A stretch of DNA of 64,000 bases, from positions 45,624,429 to 45,688,428 of the forward strand of contig OZ038393.1 in assembly GCA_964036045.1 (NCBI GenBank). Direction: 5' to 3'. Below are positions 46,995 to 57,500 of this stretch, piece by piece (within the stretch, counting starts at the first letter, position 1; each line of letters opens with the position of its first letter). Below the pieces are notes generated by a model. The model did not search any database, had not been told where the DNA came from, and saw nothing but the letters and a program-made list of their open reading frames with translations. Made by a program: the position numbers and the translations under genes. This DNA comes from Eutreptiella sp. 'Long Island Sound 2002'. Lineage: Eukaryota > Euglenozoa > Euglenophyceae > Eutreptiales > Eutreptiaceae.

Positions 46995-47180
46995 CCGCGA
47001 TAACCCCCGCGATAACTAGGTTATCGCGCGATAACCCGCGCGATAACCCCCCGCGATAACTAGTTAGAGCGCGAAAACGCAGCGCGATAACTAGTTAGAG
47101 CACCCAGTTAGAGCGCGATAACTACCGCGATAACTAGTTAGAGCAGAGGTTAGTGCGCACTAGCTGGAGGGGTTAGAGCA
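46995..47180. repeat. Q-type repeat cluster 2, in an intron
   Basis: Dense GCGATAAC, GTTATCGCGCGATAAC and ACTAGTTAGAGC boxes, between the TET/JBP-like exon and the acceptor at 46935. Confidence 0.85.
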
Positions 47181-47193
47181 AGGATTGGGCACC

Positions 47194-47800
47194 CTAAAAC
47201 CCATGGCCACAAGCAGTTGCCGCCACATAGGTGTGCAGTGCAGCAGCCCCCCCCCCCGCGCTGTAAAAATCACGCTCCATCGCTCGCCCTCCCATGGCAA
47301 TGGAGCGTGTAGTGCCCCGGTGTTGAACAACACCGGGGCTTGGGGGTTGGCTTTGCATGCCCAACTCTCCACCGCCGTACCCTTGCACACACGGGTGTGC
47401 CGCTTTTTTCCTTGAGGCAGGGATTCAGCAGGCGGCCACTCTTCACCCAAAAATCACCCCCCGTGAAAGACCCCACACACACAGTCAGCGCCATGGGCGC
47501 CCCGTCACACAAATGGGCGTGAAGGCCCATGGTGTCCGTCCCTTGTGGGCGAACAACTTGGATGCTACACCATGTGAACCATGGTGGAGCATTGCAGGTG
47601 CAACACTCATTCAGCTCTACAACCAAGGGGGTGAGGGGAGGCCTTAGGGTGGCAGCAGCCATGTGGGTCGCCCTAAAATTAGAGGGGTTGGGGTTTCCGC
47701 TTCCCACTAGGCCGAAGTGGCACATGTCCACTTGGGCCCCATATCGCTCCTCCCCACGAAAAATGCCCTTAGGCAACCCGCTTAGCAAACCCAAGAGTCA
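47194..47800 (-). CDS. TET/JBP-like dioxygenase domain of element Q
   Basis: The peptide FTWCSIQVVRPQGT..., LTVCVGSFTGGDFWV and, in a second frame, FNTGALHAPLPWEGERWS match the TET/JBP (DNA base-hydroxylating Fe/2OG) family pattern: an FTS.QVN strand, GdFTGGeLwv, then .d...HgT.PfeGeRySlV. The distal His is in ALHAPL and the 2OG-type Arg in GERWS. At the usual HxD site the sequence is HAH (residues 92 and 94 from Met 47794, codons near 47513-47521) followed by CDG, so the iron site may be altered. The two halves are in different frames; an A6 run near 47416 is the likely shift. In fungi and chlorophytes TET/JBP genes are associated with transposons, which fits the neighbouring transposase candidate. 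Confidence 0.6.
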
Positions 47801-48984
47801 TTGAGTCCCAGTCCTGCTCCCGCTACACTGACTCTGCACCCCTGGCGGCCTGAGCCCCGCTGGGCGGTGAAGGAGGCAATGACGGTGGAGGTGAGGCTGC
47901 GCACTTGCGCCTCATCAACCCCCAGGCGCTGTTGGAGGTCATCCCCCTTGCTCCGCAGCGCCTCCACCTCCACCCTCAGGGCGGCCGCCTCCACCTCCGC
48001 CTTCCGCCTCCCCTCCTCGGCCCCCCTTAGGGCCCCTCTCACCGTCTGTAGCTCCTCCCCCCTCTTGACGGCCAAGTTGAGGGCCTGGTCCAGGGCACGT
48101 TGAGTGTTGTCTTGGACCTTTTCGGCCTTCGCCAAGGCCGACTTGTGGTTGGCCGCCCGACCCTTGGCTAGTGCGGCCTCGACCCCCGTGGCGGCCGCTT
48201 GCTCGACCAAAACTTGGCAAGCGTCCGTCACGAGGGTGGCCACACTGGCCCCCAAGGCCTGCACATCCAGGGCCTCAAGGGGGGGCTGGGCCGCCACCTT
48301 CGCCACCTTCGACGGCTTGGGGGAGGGGGTGGGGGCCTTACCCTTAAAGGGGGGGGGGGTGCATCCGCCTCAACGACCACCACCTCAAGCCCCCACTTAG
48401 TATGCTTGGTGGGCCTTCCCCCATTGGGCGCGTACGACTGGACCCATGCGGCGGTTGCTTCACACACAGATTAGGGGGCCTCATACCCCCCAACTAGGTG
48501 GATGCCCCCCCCCCCCTTGTGCAGCTTCTGCTGCACTTCCCTCCTAGTGTACTCCCCCGATGTTTCATCAATGAAGCACACCCTGAACAAAAATAATTTT
48601 TCCTTGGGGGGGGGGGGGTCATGATCCCAAACAAACACAAAAAGGCCGCAACCGTTTCCCCCGCAGCGGCAGTCGGCCATTTGGCCGTTTCCCCCCCAAC
48701 CCACACATAGGAGGGGAGGGTGAGGTTGGTCTTCCTCTCCACCCCCCCGTCCTTCTCCGTGATGGTGACCTGCCGGTACCATCCTGTCCCCCCAATCCGG
48801 CAAGCCTCGTCCGCCGGCTCCCCCCACCGCCAGGCCGCCCCCTCCGCCAGCCTCTTCTCCTCCTCCAGCTCCGCACGGGCCGCCACCGGCTTGGCGGCCC
48901 GTGCCCCTGCTGCTTTTGCTGCTCCTCCTGCTGCTGGTGGTGCCTCTGCTGGGTCCTTGACGAAGAGACGCGGCAGCTGCAGGG
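47801..48984 (-). CDS. coiled-coil and unknown-domain segment of element Q polyprotein
   Basis: The exon begins at 48984 after CTTCTTTTCAAGCCACAG and joins in phase to the upstream oxygenase exon. The first part is Ala-rich (ARAELEEEKRLAEGAAWRWG), then CRIGGTGWYRQVTITEKDGG and FRVCFIDETSGEYTRREVQQ. It is followed by WGLEVVVVEADA, a Lys/Pro linker and a long coiled coil (NHKSALAKAEKVQDNTQRAL ... LRVEVEALRSKGDDLQQRLG). It is readable only if frames are changed at three C-runs (near 48348, 48508 and 48610 on the plus strand as G- or C-runs). The TET/JBP-like domain follows with one more shift, so the two are likely one polypeptide. Confidence 0.55.
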
Positions 48985-49208
48985 CTGTGGCTTGAAAAGA
49001 AGAAAAGAAACAAAAAAAAACACGCGATAACTCGTGGGATAATCTAGTTAGAACGCAATAACCCCCGCGATAACCCCCGCAACAATGAGTTGGACAGCGA
49101 TAACCTAGTACGATAACTAGTTAGGGCACCTAGTTAGAACGCGATAACCTAGGGCGATAATTAGTTAGAGCGGGGGTTAGTGCAAGGTGTATTGGGCAGT
49201 TTTCACAC
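48985..49208 (-). other. phase-consistent intron joining Q oxygenase to the coiled-coil exon
   Basis: Donor ACCAG/GTGTGAAAAC at 49208 and acceptor TTTTCAAGCCACAG at 48985, 224 nt. Splicing joins HVPMSP to ALQLPRLFVKDPAEA and changes the genomic frame into the one that encodes ARAELEEEKRLAE, which is strong support. Nearly the whole intron interior (49025-49185) is Q-type repeat (GCGATAAC, CTAGTTAGAAC). Confidence 0.75.
49025..49185. repeat. Q-type repeat cluster 3, inside an intron
   Basis: CGCGATAAC, AACCTAGTACGATAACTAG, TAGTTAGAACGCGATAAC and TTAGTTAGAGC boxes. Confidence 0.85.
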
Positions 49209-51323
49209 CTGGTGACATGGGCACATGCCTTTGCCCTCCTTCTTGGGGTCTTCCGGCACCAGTTTTCATCCTCCGCAGCCGCACCAAGTCCGTGACGGCT
49301 GCATACTCACCCACTTGCCTCCACTCCATCACCTGGGCCACCCTCTCCACCTCAGGAGCCACCCCTGCCACTCCTCCATACAATCCCTTCCTCACCACCA
49401 AAATGCACCCCGGCGGCACCCTAATCCCCACATGTCCTTGCAAGGTGGGCCAGGGCAGTGCCTCCCCATGGCACACCTTGGCCAAGGGGCACTGATCGGG
49501 GTGGCCTGCGACCCCCCCCACCACCTCCTCATTAGTGAGTGAGGCAACCTCCTCCCTCCCAGCCCCCCACCCCGACAACAAAAAATGCCCGGTGGTTGTT
49601 CCCACCGGGAGCAAGCACTGAGCACATTGCTCAATGCTGATCCCATTAAGGGTCCTCCACCAACTCCTCCCCCCCCCCCCTCCGGCTCCTCCCCCTCCTG
49701 GCATGGCACACAAAGGCCATCTTTTTGGGCGGCGCACAAAGCCGCCCGGTCGCAGCCGTAGCACTTGGCGACGACCTTCCCCCTGCACCTAACCGCCCCC
49801 TCAGAGGGGACGGTCTTGGCCACCGGGGCACGAGGTGCCCCCAGCTGGGGCCGCTTGATGGACTCAATGACCTGCACGTTGGGGAACCGCAGGTTATGGC
49901 CTTGGGTTATCTCAATGGCAAAGAATGCCATGAGGCGAGGATCGGTCACAGCAGTGGGCGAGATCTTTGGAATGCCCGACCCTCGGTGGACATCAAGGGC
50001 ACTTAAAAAAAAAATGGCACTGCCCCTCTTGAATGGCACAGCCCTCTCCAACCAAGGGTCACGGAACCCTGAACTACTGGAGGGTATAAAAAGAAAATGC
50101 GACCCATCCTCGGCCTCATGATTATGGGTGAGCACAATGAGGCAATTGACAATCAACGTGCCTTCAGGAATGGTGTAGGGGGGGGCATCGCGATGGAGGT
50201 ACTGGGGGGTGTGGTCATAGCTCGAAATTTCGGCCATGTCAAAGATGGTGCAGCTCCACCCAACCCCCCCCACCACACTCTTCTTCCCAGTCTCAAGCAC
50301 ATGATCTGCGACCCTTTGGAGGACTAGCAGATCGTGGAGCTTGTGGGGGTTGTGCTTGTGGTGGTTGGCACCCCCATAGGTGCCATACAATGTGCGGCGG
50401 GTCCCAGAATCTTGGGGCCTGCCCACAATGGGGGGGTTCTCGTTGAAGATGGGTGCCTTCTCTGTGAGGGGCACCCTATCCAGATCTTCCAAAAGGCTGT
50501 CCAGCTGCACACCACTCAAAAAATTTTGCTCCAGGAGGTGGTTGACCACCAGCCTTCCCCCCACAGTGAGCACAAGGTCATTGGGGTCCCTATTAAAGGC
50601 CCCCAAGGGCTCGGCGGCAACCACCTCCTCCGCCTCCCCAATAAGGGGGGGTGTTGCCCCAAAAGGAAAAATAATCACCCCTTGCCCTGAAATAATGTTG
50701 GGAGTGGTGACCCCATACCACTCACGCTCCCACTCCCTTGTGGGGCAAAGGGAGTGCATGGAGAGCTGGGTTTCGGGGTCCTCTCTGGAGACCCGGCGGG
50801 TGTTGTGGGTGCGGGGTTGGGGGAACCAAGGATCCGACTTCCCCTTCCCCTTACCAGATCGGATCCTTACCTTTTGGACACTAATAATGAGGGGGTTGTG
50901 GGGCTTGTCCTTCCCCCTCCCAGCCCCCACCTCCACCACCTCCTCCTCCACTTCCTCCTCTTCCTCCTGACCCACATAAAGGGTCGTCTTCGTCCCCGCA
51001 CCCTTCTCCGCATGGGCGGTGACGGATTCCACCACCACGTCCACATCCTCGGAATGCAACCGGATCAAAAATCCAGCAACCCCAGGATTCACCTCGAGCA
51101 ACTCGAAGATGTAGTTGCTAAGAACCCGGGGGTCTTTCTCGTCGGCCATGAAGGGGGACTTATGGACGATGAGTCCAAAGTCCACACCATGTTCCAAACG
51201 ACTCGCCACACGGCGCCTCGTGTTGATGTCACCCATCGTAAACCCCTCGGGACCGCCAAGGCGACGGACCCCAAGGAGCTTTTGATGGTGCTCGCACGAA
51301 GCGTGGGCAGCAGCAAGGGCCAT
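49209..51323 (-). CDS. Fe(II)/2-oxoglutarate oxygenase-like protein of element Q
   Basis: ATG 51323 starts a 643-codon frame. A double-stranded beta-helix oxygenase core is visible at residues ~340-480: SCTIFDMAEISSYD, then LHRDAPP (HxD: His ~377, Asp ~379), LIVNCLIVLTHNHEAEDG, ERAVPFKRGSAIFFLSALDV, distal His in DVHRG (~446) and DPRLMAFFAIE (likely 2OG-binding Arg). An acidic tract (QEEEEEVEEEVVEV) and a basic stretch (RSGKGKGKS) lie before it. A Cys-rich tail (CYGC...CVPC) continues in another frame after a 12-C run at 49671 (IEQCAQCLLPVG, QCPLAKVCHG). It ends at the splice donor 49208. Family members hydroxylate protein or nucleic-acid substrates; the substrate here is unknown. It is intact at the HxD/H triad, unlike the P homologue. 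Confidence 0.72.
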
Positions 51324-51374
51324 AACAAAGAATTTGAGAGCTAAAGCGAAGAGGGGAAATATGGAACAAGAGAA

Positions 51375-51535
51375 AATGAAGCGCGATAACCTACGCGATA
51401 ACTCGCGCGATAACTAGTTATCGCGCGATAACCCACGCGATAACCCCCGCGATAACTAGGTTATCGCGCGATAACCCACGCGATAACTAGTGCTCTAACC
51501 CCGTTCGAACCCCGTTCTAACTAGTTAGAGCACAA
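51375..51535. repeat. Q-type repeat cluster 4, upstream of the Q gene
   Basis: GCGCGATAACTAGTTATCGCGCGATAACC-type palindromes followed by CTCTAACCCCG and CTAACTAGTTAGAGC. It lies about 50 bp upstream of ATG 51323 and so covers the probable promoter. Confidence 0.85.
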
Positions 51536-51540
51536 AAAGA

Positions 51541-52300
51541 CCAAATCGCAAAAAGTGCAAAACGGGCAATACCGAGCAAACAAGACATGCAAGGCACATT
51601 GTTGCATCATAGTGCACCCATGTAACACGTGAAATTCCGGGTTCCAACCATATTAACAACACCCAAAATTGGGGGGGTTACGCACCACGCCCTAGAACAG
51701 CGCATCCCATAGGCTACAACTTGAACATTGCAAACATACATGTCTGCTACTTCACTTGAAAAACCACCGCCGCATTGTGGTCTTGCGTGACGTCACAGCA
51801 CAACATGGGGTCGCACTCGGTACTGACGGGGGTACAAAGGCATCATGGCACGGGGTGCTGAGCAAGGAAAAGAAAAGCCTACACAGGTGCTGGGGGACAC
51901 TGAGAACGTGCTAAACAGGCAATTCGGCCCTGGGGACAAGAGCAGAGCCACCACACCTTCACCCGCAGAGCAAGCCCTCGGTGTGCAGACAGTGGTACGC
52001 TGCTCTGGGCCACGGCGGTGTCCCGCGTAGGGAGGAACCGACACATTTGCTGGCACACGGAGCTCACACATGCATTACAAAGCGTGCACAAGTGCTATAG
52101 AACACGGAAAACATACTTCACAGAGAAATTGGCGCCAGGGACAATTGTGGAGCTAGACGTCAGAAGCGCACAAGACGCGCGCGACACGCGCGACGCTGTT
52201 ACCTACTTGTATGGGGTCGTGTAACACATGCAGAACACGTATGATAGTTGAGCCAGGGTCAGCAATGTGGCTCTACACCCAAAACCGATGAAATTACAAA
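51541..52300. other. Y/Z-type repeat sequence, possible outer part of gene Y locus
   Basis: No gene is supported. At 51850-51910 and 52090-52250 the sequence resembles introns of genes Y and Z (GGGACA...GAACACG; AACACATGCAGAACACGTA). This supports element Q having been inserted into that locus. Confidence 0.4.
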
Positions 52301-53680
52301 AAACAGACAATTCCATTGCGTTCCTCGCCCTCAAAAAGCCCTAGAGCCAATCTAACCTCGACGGACACATGCACGACCAATTGGGCTCCCTGGAGCCATA
52401 GATAAAGGAATATGGTAATTGCTATCCATGGTCCCCCCCTTCCCTGCTGTCCTCCCCCCCCCCCCCCGGCCCGCTCTTGGGGCCCGTAGGGACCCGCATT
52501 GGGGCAAAGGCCCCCAGCATGCAAGAATACGATGGTTTCTCGACTTATGCTACCCTGTTTAACTGGGTGCCCCACCCATTTATGCTAGGTTGAGGTATTT
52601 GCGGGCCAAATCCGTGCACTTCAACCACTTGTGGTCTGCAAAGTGTGCAATATGTTGTTCAGCGGCCACTCTTGCCGCTCATGCAAGCGGTGCTGCTTCC
52701 CGTAGGCGGTAGCACTATGCCCGTTGTGTATGTGTGCTTGTCGGCGAACGCCTAATCGCTTTTGTCATCTGTGATGCTTCCATTTCTGGCATTCCATGAT
52801 TGCAAAATCAATCCACCGCAAGGAACGAGCCGGAAACCATCACCTATTTCCGCAATGTCGGGTTTGATAACTCTTCTTGAAGTCGTTTACTGGTGACCCA
52901 CTGATGCATGAGGGGTAAAAGCTTGCTTCGACTTGTCCTTCTAGTTGCTCTGTAGCGACTTGCACTCAATGTACTTAAATTGAAGTCACAATAATGCTTG
53001 CAACTTTGCTTTGGCCTCCTCCTTCATGCCTTGGGGAAAAATGTTGGGACAAACGAGAATGTCCGTATGACATCCCCAGCACTTTTAATGTGGGGTCCAT
53101 GTGGGCACCAAGGTACGTGTGCAGCCATACACGGCGAATAATATGGTTAGACCATGCTAAGCAGTCTAGATGGACAATGTAAGACTGTTTCCTGTGTCAT
53201 TGACCTTGAGGGTACTTGCAACTTGTGCATGACAATGCCCCAATTTTGGATGGTAGTAAAGTGCCGAGGGGAGTTGTCGATGAAAATTCAGTCAGCCTGA
53301 TGTGACTCAACTTGATACAGTTGATCCAAAGGGCATCGGATGACACCCTCCCCCTCTCTTTCTGGAAGTGTGCCAAGGCAAAAACAGCAAAGGTGGTCAT
53401 GACCCAAAGTGTGGTTGTCGACGATTTGTGGTTTCTATTTGCCTTGCATGAGCCGCAGCTGCAATGCAGAGAAAATGCAGTCCCACTGCTCGGGAGAAAT
53501 GCAAATTCGAACACTATTATTGCCAAACGCGAATAGCTCCACTCAAAGTGTTTATTACAGGGGTAGAGTGACCTGGGAACTTGTTCACACTAGGACCCCA
53601 TGGTGGATGTGGGGAGCCATGGCAAGAGTGGTACCGACAAAAAATGGACACTCACAAAGGAGGGAGGGGGCCTTTTAGTT
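52300..53680. other. poorly resolved region, small minus-strand frames only
   Basis: A 109-codon minus-strand frame at 53197-53526 ends at TGA and has a CSCGSCKANRN segment, but no identity. A 16-C run lies near 52450. Nothing else is supported. Confidence 0.3.
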
Positions 53681-53909
53681 GCAGCTATTTTAGCCAATAC
53701 AGGCTAGAACACATATTAGGTGTCCTATTGTGTACTTAGGTAGACCGGTAAGGAAGACCATCACCCCTAGTATGCATTGGAATGGCGTAGGCACCGGGCG
53801 AGGCCGTCTCAGACATGATGATTCAACCATAGGCCGGACCCATTGCTGCAACGCGGATTGGTTTCCCGGCCTGCAAGAAACGGCGCACTGCCAGGGGGAA
53901 GGGTGTTGG

Positions 53910-54455
53910 TTAGTCCGCGATGGTGGACCCATTAGCTGTGGGCGCATCCCGCTTGCTGTAGCCAACATATGATGGCCTTGCGTGGCCAAGCTCCTTTGCC
54001 GGTTCTACAATGCCCCCCCCCCCCCACACACACACATACGGCTGTGTTATGTGTGGTGTTGGTGGCTTCTTCGTGGTGGCAAGACTAGGCAAGCACTTGT
54101 TTCCGAATATGTTGGGGATGCATGGGCAGTCCATGTTGGGCTGTGTCCTGCCATTGTTTCCTCCCATTGAGTGCTAGAGGAGGACAAAATGACAAAGATG
54201 AAGAAAGTGTGGACACTCTTGAGGATATTTAGGATTAAGAGCGCACAATGCCGCAAGTGTGTTACAGAAATGGATGAAGGCCGCTTGCAGCTCAAGTTGG
54301 GAAGACTTTCCATGGAAATGCACCGAGCCGGGTATCAAAGGGGGAGTAGCTGCGCCGCGCGCTACTTTTCTGACGGTTTTACCCACACACCTCGCAAGGT
54401 CACCGGGTATGCGGAGTTTGGGCCCCATCCTCTTTGTATGCATGACGCAGATCAA
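53910..54455 (-). CDS. unknown protein fragment crossing one TAG
   Basis: Frames at 54174-54455 and 53910-54167 are the same frame separated by a single TAG: FIHFCNTLAALCALNPKYP, ...HFVLL, TAG, HSMGGNNGRTQPNMDCPCIP. Read with UAR=Gln it is one frame of about 180 codons. It lies just downstream, on the minus strand, of the tandem array, and its continuation upstream is probably the first repeat unit. No family was recognised. Confidence 0.4.
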
Positions 54456-54518
54456 ATGTGCTCGCGAGTTGATGACCTCACTTTGTGATGTGCTGGGGTG
54501 GCTTGCCTACCTTGGCTC

Positions 54519-57500
54519 GTTGGTGTTCTTAGGGGGAGCACCTAACACGGCACACAGGTGGTGCAAAGATTTGGCCATTTGGCCCAACCAAGTACCCATC
54601 GTTATTGCCCCGGGGGCCCCTTGCCTCAGGATCTTGAGCCTACTCCGTGATACTCTAAAGTGGAGCAAAAAGGGTAGAGGTCCATTTGGAGGTCCACCAT
54701 TGCCAACATTCGTGGTGCACCTTCTCCAGTGCCCCTTGCAGTCCTTTGTGAGGTAACCACACCCGCCTATAGGGGCGGTAGGAGGATGTCCATGCAGAGG
54801 CATTTTTCATGTTCGAGGGTGCGTAGCAGGCTGGTTGAGTTGTGGTTTGCCATTGTGCCCAAATCACCGGTGCCGTTAGACTGCCACTGAGTGCCCTGAA
54901 GCATGCCACCCCCGTCCTCTTGAACGCTTGCTCGTCGGAGGGAGCCCGTTGGTGTACAACGAGGCAATGGTACCTTGAGATGAAAACAAGCATGACCCGC
55001 AGTTGCTCGATGAGGTGCATGGAGGATGCCAGTATCTTTGTGTCCAATTGCTCCCTGTGGCAGACAGCCAAAGTTTGCACGCGCTCCCAGAGTGCTGGAA
55101 CGCGATGTCCAGCTCGTTGCGGTCTTGCCCATTGATGACCATGTGGAGCATCTGTGGCATTGCTTGAGCATGATCCACCCCATGCGGCCCGCCTGACAGA
55201 GGCGTGCTGGCATACTCCTCCGACCTTGCTTGGGGGACCACATAGCGATCTCCACGCTGCGTCCATACAAGTTGCCAATGACAACGTGTGTGAGGCACCT
55301 CATCTTGGCCAAGAGGCACTCCCAATAGAGACCGGATGGTTTGCATGACCAATGTGCATATTGTCGTGTTGGAGCCGGTGGCGCTAGAGGTGGGGCCGGC
55401 TGCGTGCTCATTACCCGTGGTGGGGGATAAACATGTGTCCTTTTGGCCCATATGGGAACATCTCGCATTTGTAGCCCCCGCACGTGTAGCATGCAGATGG
55501 GGGGGGGGGGTTTGGGTCAAATATCCACCCCTTGTTGCTGGTCATGACAATGGTGCCCTTTACTTGAGAGATTTTGGGCTGTACGTGGGGATCGGGCAGG
55601 ATGCCGGTAACGAACGCTTGGAGCGGGCCACATGCCAAGCCGCAAACAATACTTCTGCCGACAGGCCAGCCAAAACCTCCTGGCGGCTTGGTGTTCTTAG
55701 GGGGAGCACCTAACACGGCGCACACGTGGTGCAAAGATTTGGCCATTTGGCCCAACCAAGTACCCATCGTTATTGCCCCGGGGGCCCCTTGCCTCGGGAT
55801 CTTGAGCGTACTCCGTGATACTCTAAAGTGGAGCAAAAAGGGTAGAGGTCCATTTGGAGGCCCACCATTGCCAACATTCGTGGCGCACCTTCTCCAGTGC
55901 CCCTTGCAGTCCTTTGTGAGGTAACCACACCCGCCTATAGGGGCGGTAGGAGGATGTCCATGCAGAGGCATTTTTCATGTTCGAGGGTGCGTAGCAGGCT
56001 GGTTGAGTTGTGGTTTGCCATTGTGCCCAAATCACCGGTGCCGTGAGACTGCCACTGAGTGCCCTGAAGCATGCCACCCCCGTCCTCTTGAACGCTTGCT
56101 CGTCGGAGGGAGCCCGTTGGTGTACAACGAGGCAATGGTACTTTGAGATGAAAACAAGCATGACCCGCAGTTGCTCGATGAGGTGGATGGAGGATGCCAG
56201 TATCTTTGTGTCCAATTGCTCCCCGTGGCAGACAGCAAAGGTTTGCACGCGCTCCCAGAGTGCTGGAACGCGATGTCCAGCTCGTTGCGGTCTTGCCCAT
56301 TGATGACCATGTTCAGCATCTGTGGCATTGCTTGAGCATGATCCACCCCATGTGGCCCGCCTGACAGAGGCGTGCTGGCATACTCCTCCGACCTTGCTTG
56401 GGGGACCACATAGCGATCTCCACGCTGCGTCCATACAAGTTGCCAATGACAACGTGTGTGAGGCACCTCATCTTGGCCAAGAGGCACTCCCCATAGAGAC
56501 CGGATGGTTTGCATGACCAATGTGCATATTGTCGTGTTGGAGCCGGTGGCGCTAGAGGTGGGGCCGGCTGCGTGCTCATTACCCGTGGTGGAGGATAAAC
56601 ATGTGTTCTTTGGCCCATATGGGAACATCTCCCATTTGTAGCCCCCGCACGTGTAGCATGCAGATGGGGGGGGGTTTGGGTCAAATATCCACCCCTTGTT
56701 GCTGGTCATGACAATGGTGCCCTTTACTTGAGAGATTTTGGGCTGTACGTGGGGATCGGGCAGGATGCCGGTAACGAACGCTTGGAGCGGGCCACATGCC
56801 AAGCCGCAAACAATACTTCTGCCGACAGGCCAGCCAAAACCTCCTGGCGGCTTGGTGTTCTTAGGGGGAGCACCTAACACGGCGCACACGTGGTGCAAAG
56901 ATTTGGCCATTTGGCCCAACCAAGTACCCATCGTTGTTGCCCCGGGGGCCCCTTGCCTCGGGATCTTGAGCCTACTCCGTGATACTCTAAAGTGGAGCAA
57001 AAGGGGTAGAGGTCCATTTGGAGGTCCACCATTGCCAACATTCGTGGCGCACCTTCTCCAGTGCCCCTTGCAGTCCTTTGTGAGGTAACCACACCCACCT
57101 ATAGGGGCGGTAGGAGGATGTCCATGCAGAGGCATTTTTCATGTTCGAGGGTGCGTAGCAGGCTGGTTGAGTTGTGGTTTGCCATTGTGCCCAAATCACC
57201 GGTGCCGTGAGACTGCCACTGAGTGCCCTGAAGCATGCCACCCCCGTCCTCTTGAACGCTTGCTCGTCGGAGGGAGCCCGTTGGTGTACAACGAGGCAGT
57301 GGTACTTTGAGATGAAAACAAGCATGACCCGCAGTTGCTCGATGAGGTGCATGGAGGATGCCAGTATCTTTGTGTCCAATTGCTCCCCGTGGCAGACAGC
57401 AAAGGTTTGCACGCGCTCCCAGAGTGCTGGAACGCGATGTCCAGCTCGTTACGGTCTTGCCCATTGATGACCATGTGGAGCATCTGTGGCATTGCTTGAG

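Noticed and set aside
49025-49185. Q-type repeats as exonic sequence, because they contain no TGA and stay open with UAR=Gln
   Set aside because: The splice sites at 49208 and 48985 bracket the repeats and restore the correct frame, so an intron is the simpler reading.
44960-51690. Terminal inverted repeats of Q (CCCAAAATTG near 44990 and 51665)
   Set aside because: About 10 bp of match, itself nearly palindromic, so direct and inverted readings are equally good. Too weak to call element ends.
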